Assembly: GCF_000980885.2 (NCBI RefSeq)
Contig: NZ_LBDA02000019.1
Span: forward strand, 62,001-126,000
Reading direction: 5' to 3'
Origin: Streptomyces malaysiense
Lineage (GTDB): Bacteria; Actinomycetota; Actinomycetes; Streptomycetales; Streptomycetaceae
DNA length: 64,000 nucleotides
Below the pieces are notes generated by a model. That model saw only the letters and a list, made by a program, of their open reading frames with translations. It was not told the origin of the DNA and made no database searches. This document shows, piece after piece, positions 1-10,051 of this stretch. How positions within the stretch are numbered: the stretch's first letter is position 1; each line of letters begins with the position of its first letter. The position numbers and the translations under genes were made by a program.

Positions 1-748
1 ACGGCACCTGTCCGCCCTGGGTGTCGGCGTGTTCGATGACGACGACCCCGCCGGGCCGCAGCAGCCGGTGCGCGGTGCGCTCGATGCCGCGGATCAGGTC
101 GAGTCCGTCCTCCCCCGAGAACAACGCGAGTTCGGGATCGTAGTCGCGGGCTTCGGGGGCGACGTACTCCCATTCGGTGAGCGGGATGTACGGCGGGTTG
201 GAGACGACCAGGTCGACCTGGCCGTCCAGGTCCGGGAACGCGGTCAGGGCGTCGCCCTGGCGCAGGTCGACCCTGGACCCCTCGACGTTCTTGCGGGTCC
301 AGCGCAGCGCGTCCTCCGAGAGCTCCACGGCGTGCACCCTGGAGCGCGGCACCTCCTGGGCGAGGGCGAGCGCGATGGCTCCGGAGCCGGTGCACAGGTC
401 GACGATGCACGGCTCGACCACGTCCATGGCGCGGACCGCGTCTATGGCCCAGCCGACCACCGACTCGGTCTCCGGCCGGGGCACGAACACGCCGGGCCCG
501 ACCTGGAGTTCCAGGTAGCGGAAGTAGGCCCGCCCGGTGATGTGCTGGAGCGGCTCGCGCTGCTCCCGCCGGGCGATGACCTCCCAGTACCGGGCGTCGA
601 AGTCCGCGTCCTTCACGGAGTGCAGTCCGCCGCGCTTGACGCCGTGCACGAACGCGGCGAGCTCCTCCGCGTCGGTGCGCGGCGAGGGCACGCCGGCGTC
701 GGCCAGCCGCTGGGTGGCCTGGGCCACCTCCGATAGCAGCAGGTTCAC
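1..748 (-). CDS. prmC: PrmC, release factor glutamine N5-methyltransferase (3' part missing)
   Basis: SAM-dependent enzyme that methylates the Gln of the GGQ motif in peptide-chain release factors. The translation has the SAM-binding motif DLCTGSGAIAL and the family signature NPPYIP. The gene runs off the left edge, so the last residues are missing. The GTG start (complement of 746-748) has a GGAGGA site about 9 nt upstream. It lies directly downstream of prfA, the gene for its substrate, and the two are probably co-transcribed. Confidence 0.93.
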   Translation of the reverse strand, partial: MNLLLSEVAQATQRLADAGVPSPRTDAEELAAFVHGVKRGGLHSVKDADFDARYWEVIARREQREPLQHITGRAYFRYLELQVGPGVFVPRPETESVVGWAIDAVRAMDVVEPCIVDLCTGSGAIALALAQEVPRSRVHAVELSEDALRWTRKNVEGSRVDLRQGDALTAFPDLDGQVDLVVSNPPYIPLTEWEYVAPEARDYDPELALFSGEDGLDLIRGIERTAHRLLRPGGVVVIEHADTQGGQVP

Positions 749-785
749 GCGAGTCCTCCGGAAGTCAGCAAATCCTCGTGGTTCC

Positions 786-1853
786 TTACGCGGCCGCGAG
801 CTTCGCCGCGGAGTCGGCGTCGACACAGGCCTGGATGACCGCGTCGAGCTCGCCGTCCAGGACCTGGTCCAGGTTGTACGCCTTGAAGCCGACACGGTGG
901 TCGGAGATGCGGTTCTCCGGGAAGTTGTACGTACGGATCTTCTCGGAGCGGTCGACGGTGCGGACCTGGCTGCGGCGGGCGTCCGCGGCCTCCCGCTCCG
1001 CCTCCTCCTGGGCCGCGGCGAGCAGCCTGGAGCGCAGGATGCGCAGGGCCTGCTCCTTGTTCTGGAGCTGGCTCTTCTCGTTCTGGCAGGAGGCGACGAC
1101 ACCGGTGGGCAGGTGGGTGATGCGCACCGCGGAGTCCGTGGTGTTGACGGACTGCCCGCCGGGGCCGGAGGACCGGTAGACGTCGATGCGGAGGTCGTTC
1201 GGGTTGATCTCCACGTCCACCTCCTCGGCCTCGGGGGTGACGAGGACGCCGGCGGCGGAGGTGTGGATGCGGCCCTGGGACTCGGTGGCCGGCACGCGCT
1301 GCACGCGGTGCACGCCGCCCTCGTACTTCAGCCGCGCCCACACGCCCTGGCCGGGCTCGGTCTGCCCGCGGGTCTTCACCGCGACCTGGACGTCCTTGTA
1401 GCCGCCCAGCTCGGACTCGGTGGCGTCGATGACCTCGGTCTTCCAGCCGACGCGCTCCGCGTAGCGCAGGTACATGCGCAGCAGGTCGCCGGCGAACAGC
1501 GCCGACTCGTCGCCGCCCGCGCCCGCCTTGATCTCCAGGATGACGTCCTTGTCGTCACTCGGGTCGCGCGGGACCAGCAGGAGGCGCAGCTTCTCGGTCA
1601 GCTCCTCGCGCTGCTGCTCCAGCTCCTTGACCTCGGCGGCGAAGTCGGGGTCGTCGGCGGCCAGCTCGCGCGCGGTCTCGATGTCGTCGCCGGCCTGCTT
1701 CCAGGAGCCGTACGTGCCGACGATCGGGGTCAGCTCGGCATAGCGCTTGTTCAGCTTGCGCGCGTTCGCCTGGTCGGCGTGGACCGACGGGTCGGCGAGC
1801 TTCTTCTCGAGGTCGGCGTGCTCGGCGACGAGTTCCTCGACTGCCTCGAACAT
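786..1853 (-). CDS. prfA: Peptide chain release factor 1
   Basis: RF1 recognises UAA/UAG stop codons in the ribosomal A site and triggers hydrolysis of peptidyl-tRNA. The 355-aa product starts [12 protein letters not shown]. It contains the RF1 codon-recognition tripeptide PAT ([10 protein letters not shown]), which RF2 has as SPF, and the catalytic GGQ ([15 protein letters not shown]). The length is normal for the family. An in-frame extension upstream of 1853 has atypical composition and was rejected. It sits between rpmE and prmC, the usual actinobacterial order. Confidence 0.96.
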   Translation of the reverse strand: MFEAVEELVAEHADLEKKLADPSVHADQANARKLNKRYAELTPIVGTYGSWKQAGDDIETARELAADDPDFAAEVKELEQQREELTEKLRLLLVPRDPSDDKDVILEIKAGAGGDESALFAGDLLRMYLRYAERVGWKTEVIDATESELGGYKDVQVAVKTRGQTEPGQGVWARLKYEGGVHRVQRVPATESQGRIHTSAAGVLVTPEAEEVDVEINPNDLRIDVYRSSGPGGQSVNTTDSAVRITHLPTGVVASCQNEKSQLQNKEQALRILRSRLLAAAQEEAEREAADARRSQVRTVDRSEKIRTYNFPENRISDHRVGFKAYNLDQVLDGELDAVIQACVDADSAAKLAAA

Positions 1854-1962
1854 CTTTCGGCTCCTGTACTGCGATGAAGGGAAGGGGCGGGCGACCAAAA
1901 ACGCCGGTCCCGGACGCACGCCCTCGCGGACGTACGGCCGTGGACCGGCGAATGGGGGCTCG

Positions 1963-2187
1963 CTACTTCTTGGAGCCGGCGGCAGCCTTGCCGAAGCGGG
2001 CCTCGAAGCGGGCCACACGGCCACCGGTGTCGAGGATCTTCTGCTTGCCCGTGTAGAACGGGTGGCACTCGGAGCAGACCTCGGCACGGATGGTGCCGGA
2101 GTCGATGGTGCTCCGGGTGGTGAACGACGCGCCACAGGTGCAGCTGACCTGCGTCTCGACGTACTCGGGGTGGATGTCGCGCTTCAA
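1963..2187 (-). CDS. rpmE: 50S ribosomal protein L31 (zinc-binding form)
   Basis: 74-aa ribosomal large-subunit protein starting [12 protein letters not shown]. Four cysteines (SCTCG near residue 16 and CSEC near residue 38) make the zinc ribbon of the C+ type. The start is TTG with AGGAG five bases upstream. Many Streptomyces also have a C-minus paralog induced in zinc starvation; this is the zinc-containing copy. It lies just upstream of prfA. Confidence 0.96.
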   Translation of the reverse strand: MKRDIHPEYVETQVSCTCGASFTTRSTIDSGTIRAEVCSECHPFYTGKQKILDTGGRVARFEARFGKAAAGSKK

Positions 2188-2260
2188 GGTTTCTCCTAGT
2201 TTTCGGGAGGGCGCCGGGTCGCCGCCGCGGGCTGCGGAGACGTGAACCGGGGCCGACGTA

Positions 2261-2300
2261 CCAGTCTGCCAGGACTGGGGCCATCCCCCAAAACCGGGGG
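2261..2300 (-). terminator. Two consecutive hairpins between LCP gene and rpmE
   Basis: Two short inverted repeats follow each other: CCAGTC-6 nt-GACTGG (2261-2278) and CCCCC-6 nt-GGGGG (2285-2300). They lie just beyond the stop codon of the minus-strand LCP gene and upstream of rpmE. A terminator for the LCP gene is the simplest reading; there is no long T tract, as is common in Streptomyces. Confidence 0.4.
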
Positions 2301-2341
2301 TGCGGCTGTTCTATTCCCCGGGGTGGTCCGGCGGCCGTGCG

Positions 2342-3472
2342 TCAGCCGCTCACCACGCCGTCGGCCTGGCCCGTGGCCGTGCCCTTGGTGGCGGACACGG
2401 GGATCGGGCGGTCGTTCTTCAGCGCGTCCCACACCAGCCGGGCCTTCGACTTCTCCAGCAGGACGCGGTTCGGGTCGGCCGGGTCGTACCGGACGGGCAT
2501 GGTGACCATCGTCATGTGCCGGGCGTCGATGCCCTTGAGGCCGTCGGCGAAGTCGACGAGGGAGTTGACCGAGCCGAGGTCGGAGTCGGTGGTGACGGCC
2601 TTGGTGGCGGTGTCGGCGAGGTCGTACAGCTTCTTGGGGTCGCTGAAGACGCCGACGTTCTTGACCTGGCCGAGCAGGGCCTTGACGAAGGCCTGCTGGA
2701 GCTGGATGCGGCCGAGGTCGGAGCCGTCGCCGACGCCGTGCCGGGTGCGGACCAGACCGAGGGCCTGCTGTCCGTCGAGGGTGTGCGTGCCGGCCTTGAG
2801 GTCCAGGTGACTCTGCGGGTCGGCGATGGCCCTGGTCGTGGTGACCGGGACGCCGCCGAGTTCGTCGATGAGCTTCTGGAAGCCCGCGAAGTCGACCTCC
2901 AGGTAGTGGTCCATGCGGATGCCGGTGAGGGACTCGACGGACTTCACGGCGCAGGCCGCGCCGCCGGTGGAGTACGCCTCGTTGAACATCACGGAGTTCG
3001 CGGCCGGGTGCGTGGCGCCCTTGGCGTCGGTGCACGCCGGGCGGTCCACCAGGGTGTCCCGGGGCACGGAGACCACGGCGGCCTTCTTGTGGCCCTGGTA
3101 GACGTGCACGATCATCGCGGTGTCGGAGCGGGCGCTGCCGTCGTCCGTGCCGCCGCCGAGCTTCCTGTTGGAGCCGGCGCGGGTGTCGGAGCCGAGGACC
3201 AGGATGTTCTCGGAGCCGTTGTCGACCTTCGTGGGCCGGTCCTTGCCGAGGACCTGGTTGATGTCGACGCTGTGCAGGTTGCCGTTGAGCTTGAAGTACA
3301 GGTATCCGGCTCCGGCGCCGCCGAGCACCAGCACGCCCGCGGCCGTCCAGGCCGTCGCGAGCAGGGCCCTGCGACCGGCGCCGCGGGGCTTGCGGCGCCG
3401 GCCGCGGCCCCGTCGGCCGGGCTCCTGGGCACCGGGCTCGGGTATCGGTTCCGGCATGCTCTCGGCGGACAC
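2342..3472 (-). CDS. LytR-CpsA-Psr (LCP) family cell-wall glycopolymer ligase
   Basis: LCP proteins transfer lipid-linked glycopolymers onto peptidoglycan outside the membrane. The 376-aa product has a basic N-terminus, one transmembrane helix at about residues 35-60, and an extracellular LCP domain. Domain hallmarks visible are LVLGSDTRAG, a buried SDTAMIVHVY strand, SVPRDTLV with the catalytic Arg-Asp, and the long DHYLEVDFAGF region. It lacks the C-terminal LytR_C domain that some paralogs have. It sits between rpmE and rho. The specific polymer transferred cannot be read from sequence. Confidence 0.9.
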   Translation of the reverse strand: MSAESMPEPIPEPGAQEPGRRGRGRRRKPRGAGRRALLATAWTAAGVLVLGGAGAGYLYFKLNGNLHSVDINQVLGKDRPTKVDNGSENILVLGSDTRAGSNRKLGGGTDDGSARSDTAMIVHVYQGHKKAAVVSVPRDTLVDRPACTDAKGATHPAANSVMFNEAYSTGGAACAVKSVESLTGIRMDHYLEVDFAGFQKLIDELGGVPVTTTRAIADPQSHLDLKAGTHTLDGQQALGLVRTRHGVGDGSDLGRIQLQQAFVKALLGQVKNVGVFSDPKKLYDLADTATKAVTTDSDLGSVNSLVDFADGLKGIDARHMTMVTMPVRYDPADPNRVLLEKSKARLVWDALKNDRPIPVSATKGTATGQADGVVSG

Positions 3473-3740
3473 GGCACTCCTAGGTCTCGTCGATCGGTTA
3501 CCCCCTGCGGTCAGGGTCGGGCGCGGTCGTCACCGCTCCATCGTCCCTCCGTACGGTGGGACGGAGAAACTCGGGACAGCGTTGCACGACGCAGAGTGCC
3601 CACCGCGTGGGGCGATGGGCACCGTGTGTAGTCGGCCGCGCCGGGAGTGCGGCGCTCACCTGCGGATTCGCAGCCCGTCGTCGAGCGCTTCCGGGCCGGT
3701 ACGGAACGTCACCTTTGTGGCGAAGCTCTCGCGTCGCACA

Positions 3741-3776
3741 CGACGGAGGCCGCCCCCGAGGGGACGGCCTCCGTCG
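3741..3776 (-). terminator. Terminator of rho
   Basis: A perfect 12-bp inverted repeat (CGACGGAGGCCG / CGGCCTCCGTCG) encloses a 12-nt loop and ends 15 nt before the rho stop codon on the minus strand. This is a strong intrinsic-type hairpin for rho. The remaining gap (3473-3740) holds the upstream region of the LCP gene; no further gene or clear promoter is seen in it. Confidence 0.75.
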
Positions 3777-3791
3777 GATGGAACCAAAGAC

Positions 3792-5846
3792 TCAGTCGCC
3801 GTTCCCGGGGGTCGGCGTCGTCTTCTGGATCTGCATCAGGAACTCGACGTTCGACTTGGTCTGCTTCATCTTGTCCAGCAGCAGCTCGATCGCCTGCTGC
3901 TGGTCCAGGGCGTGCAGCACCCGGCGCAGCTTCCAGACGATGCCCAGCTCCTCGGCGCCCAGCAGGATCTCTTCCTTACGGGTACCGGACGCGTCCACGT
4001 CCACCGCCGGGAAGATGCGCTTGTCGGCGAGCTTGCGGTCGAGCTTGAGCTCCATGTTGCCGGTGCCCTTGAACTCCTCGAAGATCACCTCGTCCATGCG
4101 GGAGCCGGTGTCCACGAGCGCCGTCGCCAGGATGGTGAGCGAGCCGCCGTCCTCGATGTTGCGCGCGGCGCCGAAGAAGCGCTTCGGCGGGTACAGCGCG
4201 GTCGAGTCGACACCACCGGACAGGATGCGGCCGGAGGCCGGCGCCGCGAGGTTGTAGGCGCGGCCCAGACGCGTGATGGAGTCCAGCAGCACGACCACGT
4301 CGTGGCCCAGCTCCACGAGGCGCTTGGCGCGCTCGATGGCGAGCTCGGCGACCGTGGTGTGGTCCTCGGCCGGGCGGTCGAAGGTCGAGGAGATGACCTC
4401 GCCCTTGACCGACCGCTGCATGTCGGTGACCTCTTCCGGACGCTCGTCGACCAGGACGACCATCAGGTGGCACTCGGGGTTGTTGTGCGTGATCGCGTTG
4501 GCGATCGCCTGCATGATCATGGTCTTGCCGGTCTTCGGCGGGGCCACGATCAGACCGCGCTGGCCCTTGCCGATCGGCGACACGAGGTCGATGATCCGGG
4601 TCGTCAGCACACCCGGGTCCGTCTCCAGGCGGAGGCGGTCCTGCGGGTACAGCGGCGTCAGCTTGTTGAACTCCGGGCGGCCGCGGCCGTGTTCGGGCGC
4701 CATGCCGTTGACGGAGTCCAGGCGGACGAGCGCGTTGAACTTCTCGCGGCGCTCCCCCTCCTTCGGCTGCCGGACCGCACCGGTGAGGTGGTCACCCTTG
4801 CGCAGGCCGTTCTTGCGGACCTGGGCGAGGGAGACGTACACGTCGTTCGGGCCCGGCAGGTAGCCGGAGGTCCGGATGAAGGCGTAGTTGTCGAGGATGT
4901 CCAGGATGCCCGCGACGGGGATCAGGACGTCGTCCTCGGCGACCTGCGGCTCGGCGATCTCGTCGCGGCCACGACGGCCGCGGCGGTCGCGGTAACGGCC
5001 GCGCCGGCCGCGGCGGCCGCCCTCGAAGTCGTCGTCGTCCTGCTGCTGCCGGTCCTGGCGGCCGCCCTGCTGGCCCTGCTGCTGCCGCTGGCCGCCCTGC
5101 TGGTCGTCGCCCTTGTTGCGGCGGTCACCGCGGTCACCACGGTCACCACGCTCGCCGCGGTCGCGGTCACGGCCGCGCTCACGGCGGTCGCGGCGGCCGC
5201 GGCCCTCGCCGTCACCGGCGTCGTTCTTCGCGGACTCGCCCTGCTGCTGCGGCTGCTGGGCGGACGCGTCGGCCTTGGACTCGCTCTTCGCGTCGGCGCG
5301 GGCCTCGGTCTTCGCCTCGGCGGCGGCCGTCTCGGCGCCGCCCGCGGCGGGGCTGCCGGCCTCGGCGGTGGCGCGGCGACGGCGGCGCTCGGTCGGCGCG
5401 TCGTCTCCCCCGCGCTCGGCTTCGCTCGCGCGGGCGGTGCCCCCAGCGGCGGGCTGTCCGGGGATCTCGATCTGCTGCTGCGCCTTCTCGGCGGGCGCCT
5501 CGGACTTGGCCGCCTTCTGCGCGCCGTCCGCGCTCTCGCCGGTGCGGGCCTTGGAGGTGGCACGGCGCTTCGGCTTGGTCTCGGTGGCGGTCTCGGCCTT
5601 GGGGGCACTGCCCTGGGCCTGCGCCTCCTTGATGACCTCGATCAGCTGGCTCTTGCGCATCCGCGCGGTGCCCCTGATACCGAGGCCCGAGGCGACCTGC
5701 TGCAGCTCGGCCAGCACCATGCCCTCAAGGCCGGTACCCCGGCGCCGCCGGGAGCCGGCACCGGCGGCAGGCGCGGAGGCGTCCGTGGCGGGCGCGGCAG
5801 CGGTCTCCTCGACACGTGCGCCCATCAGATCGGTGGTGTCGCTCAC
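3792..5846 (-). CDS. rho: Transcription termination factor Rho
   Basis: 684-aa hexameric RNA helicase that terminates transcription. The N-terminal Rho_N helical region ([27 protein letters not shown]) is followed by a ~200-residue insertion rich in Arg, Asp, Gly, Gln and Glu (about residues 85-300), typical of high-GC actinobacteria and thought to bind RNA. The canonical core follows: RNA-binding fold, Walker A APPKTGKT, Walker [11 protein letters not shown] and the Q/R loops. The start is GTG with GAAGGA upstream. About 400 bp without a gene precede it, consistent with a regulated leader. Confidence 0.96.
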   Translation of the reverse strand: MSDTTDLMGARVEETAAAPATDASAPAAGAGSRRRRGTGLEGMVLAELQQVASGLGIRGTARMRKSQLIEVIKEAQAQGSAPKAETATETKPKRRATSKARTGESADGAQKAAKSEAPAEKAQQQIEIPGQPAAGGTARASEAERGGDDAPTERRRRRATAEAGSPAAGGAETAAAEAKTEARADAKSESKADASAQQPQQQGESAKNDAGDGEGRGRRDRRERGRDRDRGERGDRGDRGDRRNKGDDQQGGQRQQQGQQGGRQDRQQQDDDDFEGGRRGRRGRYRDRRGRRGRDEIAEPQVAEDDVLIPVAGILDILDNYAFIRTSGYLPGPNDVYVSLAQVRKNGLRKGDHLTGAVRQPKEGERREKFNALVRLDSVNGMAPEHGRGRPEFNKLTPLYPQDRLRLETDPGVLTTRIIDLVSPIGKGQRGLIVAPPKTGKTMIMQAIANAITHNNPECHLMVVLVDERPEEVTDMQRSVKGEVISSTFDRPAEDHTTVAELAIERAKRLVELGHDVVVLLDSITRLGRAYNLAAPASGRILSGGVDSTALYPPKRFFGAARNIEDGGSLTILATALVDTGSRMDEVIFEEFKGTGNMELKLDRKLADKRIFPAVDVDASGTRKEEILLGAEELGIVWKLRRVLHALDQQQAIELLLDKMKQTKSNVEFLMQIQKTTPTPGNGD

Positions 5847-6255
5847 GAAGGGTCCTTCCCTGGAGCGGACGTCGGCCTGTCTGGCTCGGCGACCGGTTGT
5901 GCTGTCCGGCTACGGTCCTGTCTTCGGTGAACCGTGCCGGGGCGGTGGTCCGCCAACGAACGCGGCGGAAGAGAAATGTGCGGTGATGGCGCTTCCGCGA
6001 GCCGTGGCACTCGGTGTCACGTGGCGTGGTAGCACCTGTTCCGGAGCATGCCCTGCGGCCGGCTCAGTGCTCGCATACGACGTACTGCCCAGGTACGACG
6101 CACGGGACACGGAGTGGCGTGGGAGGCTCCCGGAAGAATGTCTGTCCCGGACGGGGACACGTGGCACCTCGCCATGGTGGGGTCGGGTGCAGACTTGAGA
6201 TTAACACTACCGGATCCAACAAACATTCCCCCTCTCCAAATCCGGCAACCGTGTG
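5847..6255 (-). promoter_or_regulatory. rho upstream region / leader (no gene seen)
   Basis: This 409-bp gap between thrB and rho has no convincing reading frame. On the minus strand around 6200-6225 there is an AT-rich patch (TTGTTGGATCC followed by TAGTGTTAATC) that could be a promoter, giving a leader of ~350 nt before rho. Long rho leaders often carry autoregulation in other bacteria, but I see no defined structure here. No clear terminator of thrB was found. Confidence 0.3.
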
Positions 6256-7173
6256 TCAGGGCGCAAGCGGAAGCACGCTCGCTCCCCGCATGTCCAGGTC
6301 CAGCCGGTTGGCGGCCCAGCCCTCACCGGCGAGGTGGGAGACCTTGTCGGCGGTGTCGGCGTCGGTCAGGGCCATGACGGTGGGTCCGGCGCCGGAGATG
6401 ACGGCCGGGATCCCGTCCGCCCGCAGGCGCTCCACCAGCGCGGCGCTCTCCGGCATGGCCGGGGCGCGGTACTCCTGGTGGAGGCGGTCCTCGGTCGCGG
6501 GCAGCAGCAGTTCGGGGCGCCGGGTGAGCGCCTCCACGAGCAGCGCGGCGCGGCCCGCGTTGGCGGCGGCGTCGACATGCGGCACGGTGCGCGGCAGCAG
6601 TCCGCGGGCGGTTTCCGTCAGGACCGGCTTTCCGGGCACGAAAACCACCGGAACGATGGAATCGTCGGGGTCCATTCTGATCGCGCGGGCCGCGCCGGAT
6701 TCCATCCAGGACAGGGTGAATCCGCCGAGCAGGCAGGCGGCCACGTTGTCGGGGTGGCCCTCGATCTCGGTGGCCAGGGCCAGCAGGGCCGCGTCGTCCA
6801 GACGGGCCTCGCCGCCTATGGTCACGGCGCGGGCGGCCACGATGCCGGCGCAGATGGCGGCGGAGGAGGAGCCGAGTCCCCGGCCGTGCGGGATGCGGTT
6901 GGCGCAGACGATCTCCAGGCCCCGGGGCTGGCCGCCCAGCAGGTCGAAGGCGGTGCGCAGGGAGCGGGCGAGGAGGTGGCGCTCGTCGCGCGGCAGGTTC
7001 TCGCTGCCCTCACCCGCGATGTCGATGTGCAGCCCGGAGTCGGCCACCCGGACGACGACGTCGTCGTAGAGCCCCAGCGCGAGGCCCAGGGCGTCGAAGC
7101 CCGGACCGAGATTGGCGCTGGTGGCGGGGGTGCGCACCCGGACGGCGGCGGCACGGAAGGCTGGACCGGCCAT
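6256..7173 (-). CDS. thrB: Homoserine kinase
   Basis: GHMP-family kinase that phosphorylates L-homoserine before threonine synthase. The 305-aa product begins MAGPAFRAAAVRVRTPATSA. It has the GHMP ATP-binding loop PHGRGLGSSSAAI and the C-terminal motif VISGAGPTVMAL. The start at 7173 is preferred over an upstream one because it has AAGGAG upstream and gives the usual length. It is separated from thrC by ~370 bp containing a strong hairpin, so it probably has its own promoter. Confidence 0.95.
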   Translation of the reverse strand: MAGPAFRAAAVRVRTPATSANLGPGFDALGLALGLYDDVVVRVADSGLHIDIAGEGSENLPRDERHLLARSLRTAFDLLGGQPRGLEIVCANRIPHGRGLGSSSAAICAGIVAARAVTIGGEARLDDAALLALATEIEGHPDNVAACLLGGFTLSWMESGAARAIRMDPDDSIVPVVFVPGKPVLTETARGLLPRTVPHVDAAANAGRAALLVEALTRRPELLLPATEDRLHQEYRAPAMPESAALVERLRADGIPAVISGAGPTVMALTDADTADKVSHLAGEGWAANRLDLDMRGASVLPLAP

Positions 7174-7275
7174 CGCTCGAAGACTCTCCTTGAGCTGCGT
7201 GACTGTCAAAGACATTCGATACGTACGTGGAGCCCCTCGGCCGCGCAGACGGCGCGGCGTTGCCCCTATGCGCAG

Positions 7276-7285
7276 TGCATATGCA
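7276..7285. promoter_or_regulatory. TGCATATGCA palindrome upstream of thrB
   Basis: A perfect 10-bp palindrome, AT-rich for this genome, lies about 100 bp upstream of the thrB start within a 300-bp gap (7174-7473) that has no gene. On the minus strand it reads as a possible -10-like CATATG or an operator. The function is not known. Confidence 0.25.
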
Positions 7286-7380
7286 ACGAGTGGGTTCGGT
7301 ACAGCCTATCGAAGGAAGGTTCAGTAGCGACATAGGGCGCACAGGAGGCGCACGATGCGTGTCGTAAGCCCTTTGTGCAC

Positions 7381-7430
7381 CCTGACAGGGCCTGACAGGG
7401 CCTGACAGGGCCTGACAGGGCCTGACAGGG
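7381..7430. repeat. Five exact tandem copies of a 10-bp unit CCTGACAGGG
   Basis: Five head-to-tail copies of CCTGACAGGG fill 7381-7430 in the thrC-thrB gap. Each unit has a near-palindrome CCTG-A-CAGG, so the array could form a row of tiny hairpins or slip during replication. It lies between the thrC terminator hairpin and the thrB promoter region. No reading frame across it looks coding. Confidence 0.85.
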
Positions 7431-7473
7431 TGCTGGAAGACCCTGTCGGCCCCCACCGGGGAAGACCCCCGGA

Positions 7474-7509
7474 GCACCCCGGAGCCGCGGTGCCGCGGCT
7501 CCGGGGTGC
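7474..7509 (-). terminator. Terminator of thrC
   Basis: A perfect 17-bp inverted repeat (GCACCCCGGAGCCGCGG and its complement) with a 2-nt loop lies 33 nt past the thrC stop. It is the strongest hairpin in this part of the window and separates hom-thrC from thrB. Confidence 0.85.
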
Positions 7510-7542
7510 CTGAGTGCTGCGCCGCCTCAGTGCCGCGATGCC

Positions 7543-8601
7543 TCAGGCGAGGCCGAGGCGCTCGGCCGCGGTGGCCGCGTCGACCGGGACCGTGACCGGC
7601 TGCGGCGCGCCGGCGACGGCCCAGTCGGGGTCCTTCAGGCCGTTGCCGGTGACGGTGCAGACGATGCGCTGGCCCGGGTCGACCTTGCCCTGCTCGGCGG
7701 CCTTGAGCAGACCGGCGACGGAGGCGGCCGAGGCGGGCTCCACGAAGACGCCCTCCTGCGCGGCCAACAGCCGGTAGGCGCGCAGGATTTCACGGTCCGT
7801 CACCTCGTCGATGGCGCCGCCGGACTCGTCCCGGGCCGCCAGGGCGTACTGCCAGGATGCCGGGTTGCCGATCCGGATGGCGGTGGCGATGGTCGACGGG
7901 TCCTTGACGACCTCGCCGCGCACGATCGGGGCGCTGCCGGACGCCTGGAACCCCCACATGCGGGGCGTGCGGGTGGCGATCTTGTCGGCGGCGTACTCCT
8001 GGTAGCCCTTCCAGTACGCGGTGATGTTGCCCGCGTTGCCCACCGGCAGGACGTGGATGTCGGGCGCGTCGCCGAGCATGTCCACGATCTCGAAGGCGGC
8101 CGTCTTCTGGCCCTCGATACGCACCGGGTTGACCGAATTGACCAACGCCACCGGGTAGTTCTCGCTCAGCGAGCGGGCGAGGGTGAGGCAGTCGTCGAAG
8201 TTCCCCTCGACCTGGAGGATCTTCGCGCCGTGCACCAGGGCCTGGCCCATCTTGCCGAGCGCGATCTTGCCCTGCGGCACCAGCACGGCCGAGACCATGC
8301 CGGCACGCACGGCGTACGCCGCGGCGGAGGCGGAGGTGTTGCCGGTGGAGGCGCAGATGACCGCCTTGGCACCCTCCTCCTTCGCCCTGGAGATGGCCAT
8401 CGTCATGCCGCGGTCCTTGAAGGAACCGGTCGGGTTCGCGCCCTCCACCTTGAGGTGGACCTCGCAGCCGGTGCGCTCGGAGAGCACTTGCGCGGGCACG
8501 AGGGGCGTGCCGCCCTCACGCAGCGTCACGACCGGCGTGGTGTCGGAAACCGGCAGCCGGTCCCGGTACTCCTCGATGATTCCGCGCCACTGGTGGGTCA
8601 T
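7543..8601 (-). CDS. thrC: Threonine synthase
   Basis: PLP enzyme converting O-phosphohomoserine to threonine. The 352-aa product ([14 protein letters not shown]) has the PLP lysine K62 in TGSFKDRGM, a phosphate loop ([14 protein letters not shown]), and the [14 protein letters not shown] segment. It is the shorter bacterial type. It starts 6 nt after the hom stop, so hom-thrC form an operon, closed by the hairpin at 7474-7509. Confidence 0.96.
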   Translation of the reverse strand: MTHQWRGIIEEYRDRLPVSDTTPVVTLREGGTPLVPAQVLSERTGCEVHLKVEGANPTGSFKDRGMTMAISRAKEEGAKAVICASTGNTSASAAAYAVRAGMVSAVLVPQGKIALGKMGQALVHGAKILQVEGNFDDCLTLARSLSENYPVALVNSVNPVRIEGQKTAAFEIVDMLGDAPDIHVLPVGNAGNITAYWKGYQEYAADKIATRTPRMWGFQASGSAPIVRGEVVKDPSTIATAIRIGNPASWQYALAARDESGGAIDEVTDREILRAYRLLAAQEGVFVEPASAASVAGLLKAAEQGKVDPGQRIVCTVTGNGLKDPDWAVAGAPQPVTVPVDAATAAERLGLA

Positions 8602-8607
8602 TGCTCG

Positions 8608-9900
8608 TTACTCTCCTTCAACCCGCATGATGCTGGCGACACCCCGCACGGTGTCGAGCTTGCGCAGCGCCTCGACGGTGCCGGTCAGGGCGGCGTCGAG
8701 GGCTCGGTGGGTGACGACGACGAGGGAGGCCTCGCCGTCCTTGCCCTGCTGCCGAACGGTGTCGATGGACACCCCGTGCTCGGCGAAGACCGTGGCGACC
8801 TGGGCGAGGACACCCGGTTTGTCGGCCACGTCCAGGCTGATGTGGTACCGCGTGACGACATCGCCCATCGGGGAGACGGGCAGCGCGGCGTACGCCGACT
8901 CGCCGGGCCCCGTGGTGCCGTTGAGCTTGTTGCGGCAGACGGCGACGAGGTCGCCGAGCACGGCGGAGGCGGTCGGGGAACCGCCGGCGCCGGGGCCGTA
9001 GAACATCAGCTGGCCGGCCGCGTCGCTCTCCACGAAGACGGCGTTGTACGCGCCGCGCACGGAGGCGAGGGGGTGGCTCAGCGGAATCATGGCGGGGTGT
9101 ACGCGCGCCGTGACGGACGCCCCGTCCCGCGCCCGCTCGCAGATGGCGAGCAGCTTGATGGTGCAGCCCATCCCCTTGGCCGAGCGGAAGTCGGCGGCGG
9201 TGACCTCCGTCATCCCCTCGCGGTGGACGTCGTCCAGACGCACCCGCGTGTGGAAGGCGATGCCGGCGAGGATGGCGGCCTTGGCGGCGGCGTCGAAGCC
9301 CTCGACGTCGGCGGTCGGGTCGGCCTCGGCGTACCCGAGCGCGGTGGCCTCGTCCAGGGCCTCCTGGTAGCCGGCGCCCGTGGAGTCCATCTTGTCGAGG
9401 ATGAAGTTGGTGGTGCCGTTGACGATGCCGAGCACCCGGTTGACCTTGTCGCCGGCCAGGGACTCGCGCAGCGGGCGGATCAGCGGGATGGCACCGGCGA
9501 CGGCGGCCTCGTAGTAGAGGTCCCGGCCGTGCTCCCCGGCGGCGGCGTGCAGGGCCGCCCCGTCCTGGGCGAGCAGGGCCTTGTTCGCGGAGACGACGGA
9601 CGCGCCGTGCTCGAACGCGGTGGTGATGAGCGAGCGGGCGGGCTCGATCCCCCCGATCACCTCCACCACGACGTCGATGTCCCCGCGTTTGACGAGCGCG
9701 GTGGCGTCCGTGGTGACCAGGGCCGGGTCGATGCCCTCGCGCACCTTGCTCGGGCGCCGTACGGCGACCCCGGTGAGCTCCACCGGGGCGCCGATCCTCT
9801 GGGCGAGGTCGTCGGCGTGCGTCGTCATGATGCGCGCCACCTCTGAGCCGACGACCCCACAGCCCAGCAGCGCCACCTTCAGCGGACGCGTACGCATCAT
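8608..9900 (-). CDS. hom: Homoserine dehydrogenase
   Basis: NAD(P)H-dependent reduction of aspartate semialdehyde to homoserine, the branch point of threonine and methionine synthesis. The product (MMRTRPLKVALLGCGVVGS) has the Rossmann motif GCGVVGSEV, a central catalytic domain (GIVNGTTNFIL, ATALGYAEADPTADVEG) and a C-terminal ACT domain (KPGVLAQVATVFAEHG) expected to give threonine feedback. The start is one of two adjacent ATG codons after GAGG; a longer in-frame extension lacks conservation signs. Confidence 0.95.
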   Translation of the reverse strand: MMRTRPLKVALLGCGVVGSEVARIMTTHADDLAQRIGAPVELTGVAVRRPSKVREGIDPALVTTDATALVKRGDIDVVVEVIGGIEPARSLITTAFEHGASVVSANKALLAQDGAALHAAAGEHGRDLYYEAAVAGAIPLIRPLRESLAGDKVNRVLGIVNGTTNFILDKMDSTGAGYQEALDEATALGYAEADPTADVEGFDAAAKAAILAGIAFHTRVRLDDVHREGMTEVTAADFRSAKGMGCTIKLLAICERARDGASVTARVHPAMIPLSHPLASVRGAYNAVFVESDAAGQLMFYGPGAGGSPTASAVLGDLVAVCRNKLNGTTGPGESAYAALPVSPMGDVVTRYHISLDVADKPGVLAQVATVFAEHGVSIDTVRQQGKDGEASLVVVTHRALDAALTGTVEALRKLDTVRGVASIMRVEGE

Positions 9901-10051
9901 CCGACCTCGTTTCCTCTTACCGTCTACGGTTGGACCAGTCTCACTCACCGGACGGGGGTTTCTACCCTTCGTCCGGATCCTGAGACGTTTATTTCATTTT
10001 CGCGGGGCCCGAAGACCGCAGATCTTCCCGCCCCGCAGCTCTTCCCGCCCC

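Noticed and set aside
537..1877. Long plus-strand open frame opposite prfA
   Set aside because: It is the antisense shadow of prfA/prmC in GC-rich DNA; composition is Leu/Gly/Val-rich without motif.
3120..5930. 936-codon plus-strand frame opposite rho and LCP
   Set aside because: Mirror of the minus-strand genes; repeats such as poly-Ala/Leu arise from the reverse complement of the Rho Arg/Asp insertion.
7381..7430. Possible CRISPR-like array
   Set aside because: Units are contiguous 10-mers without spacers and no cas genes are present.
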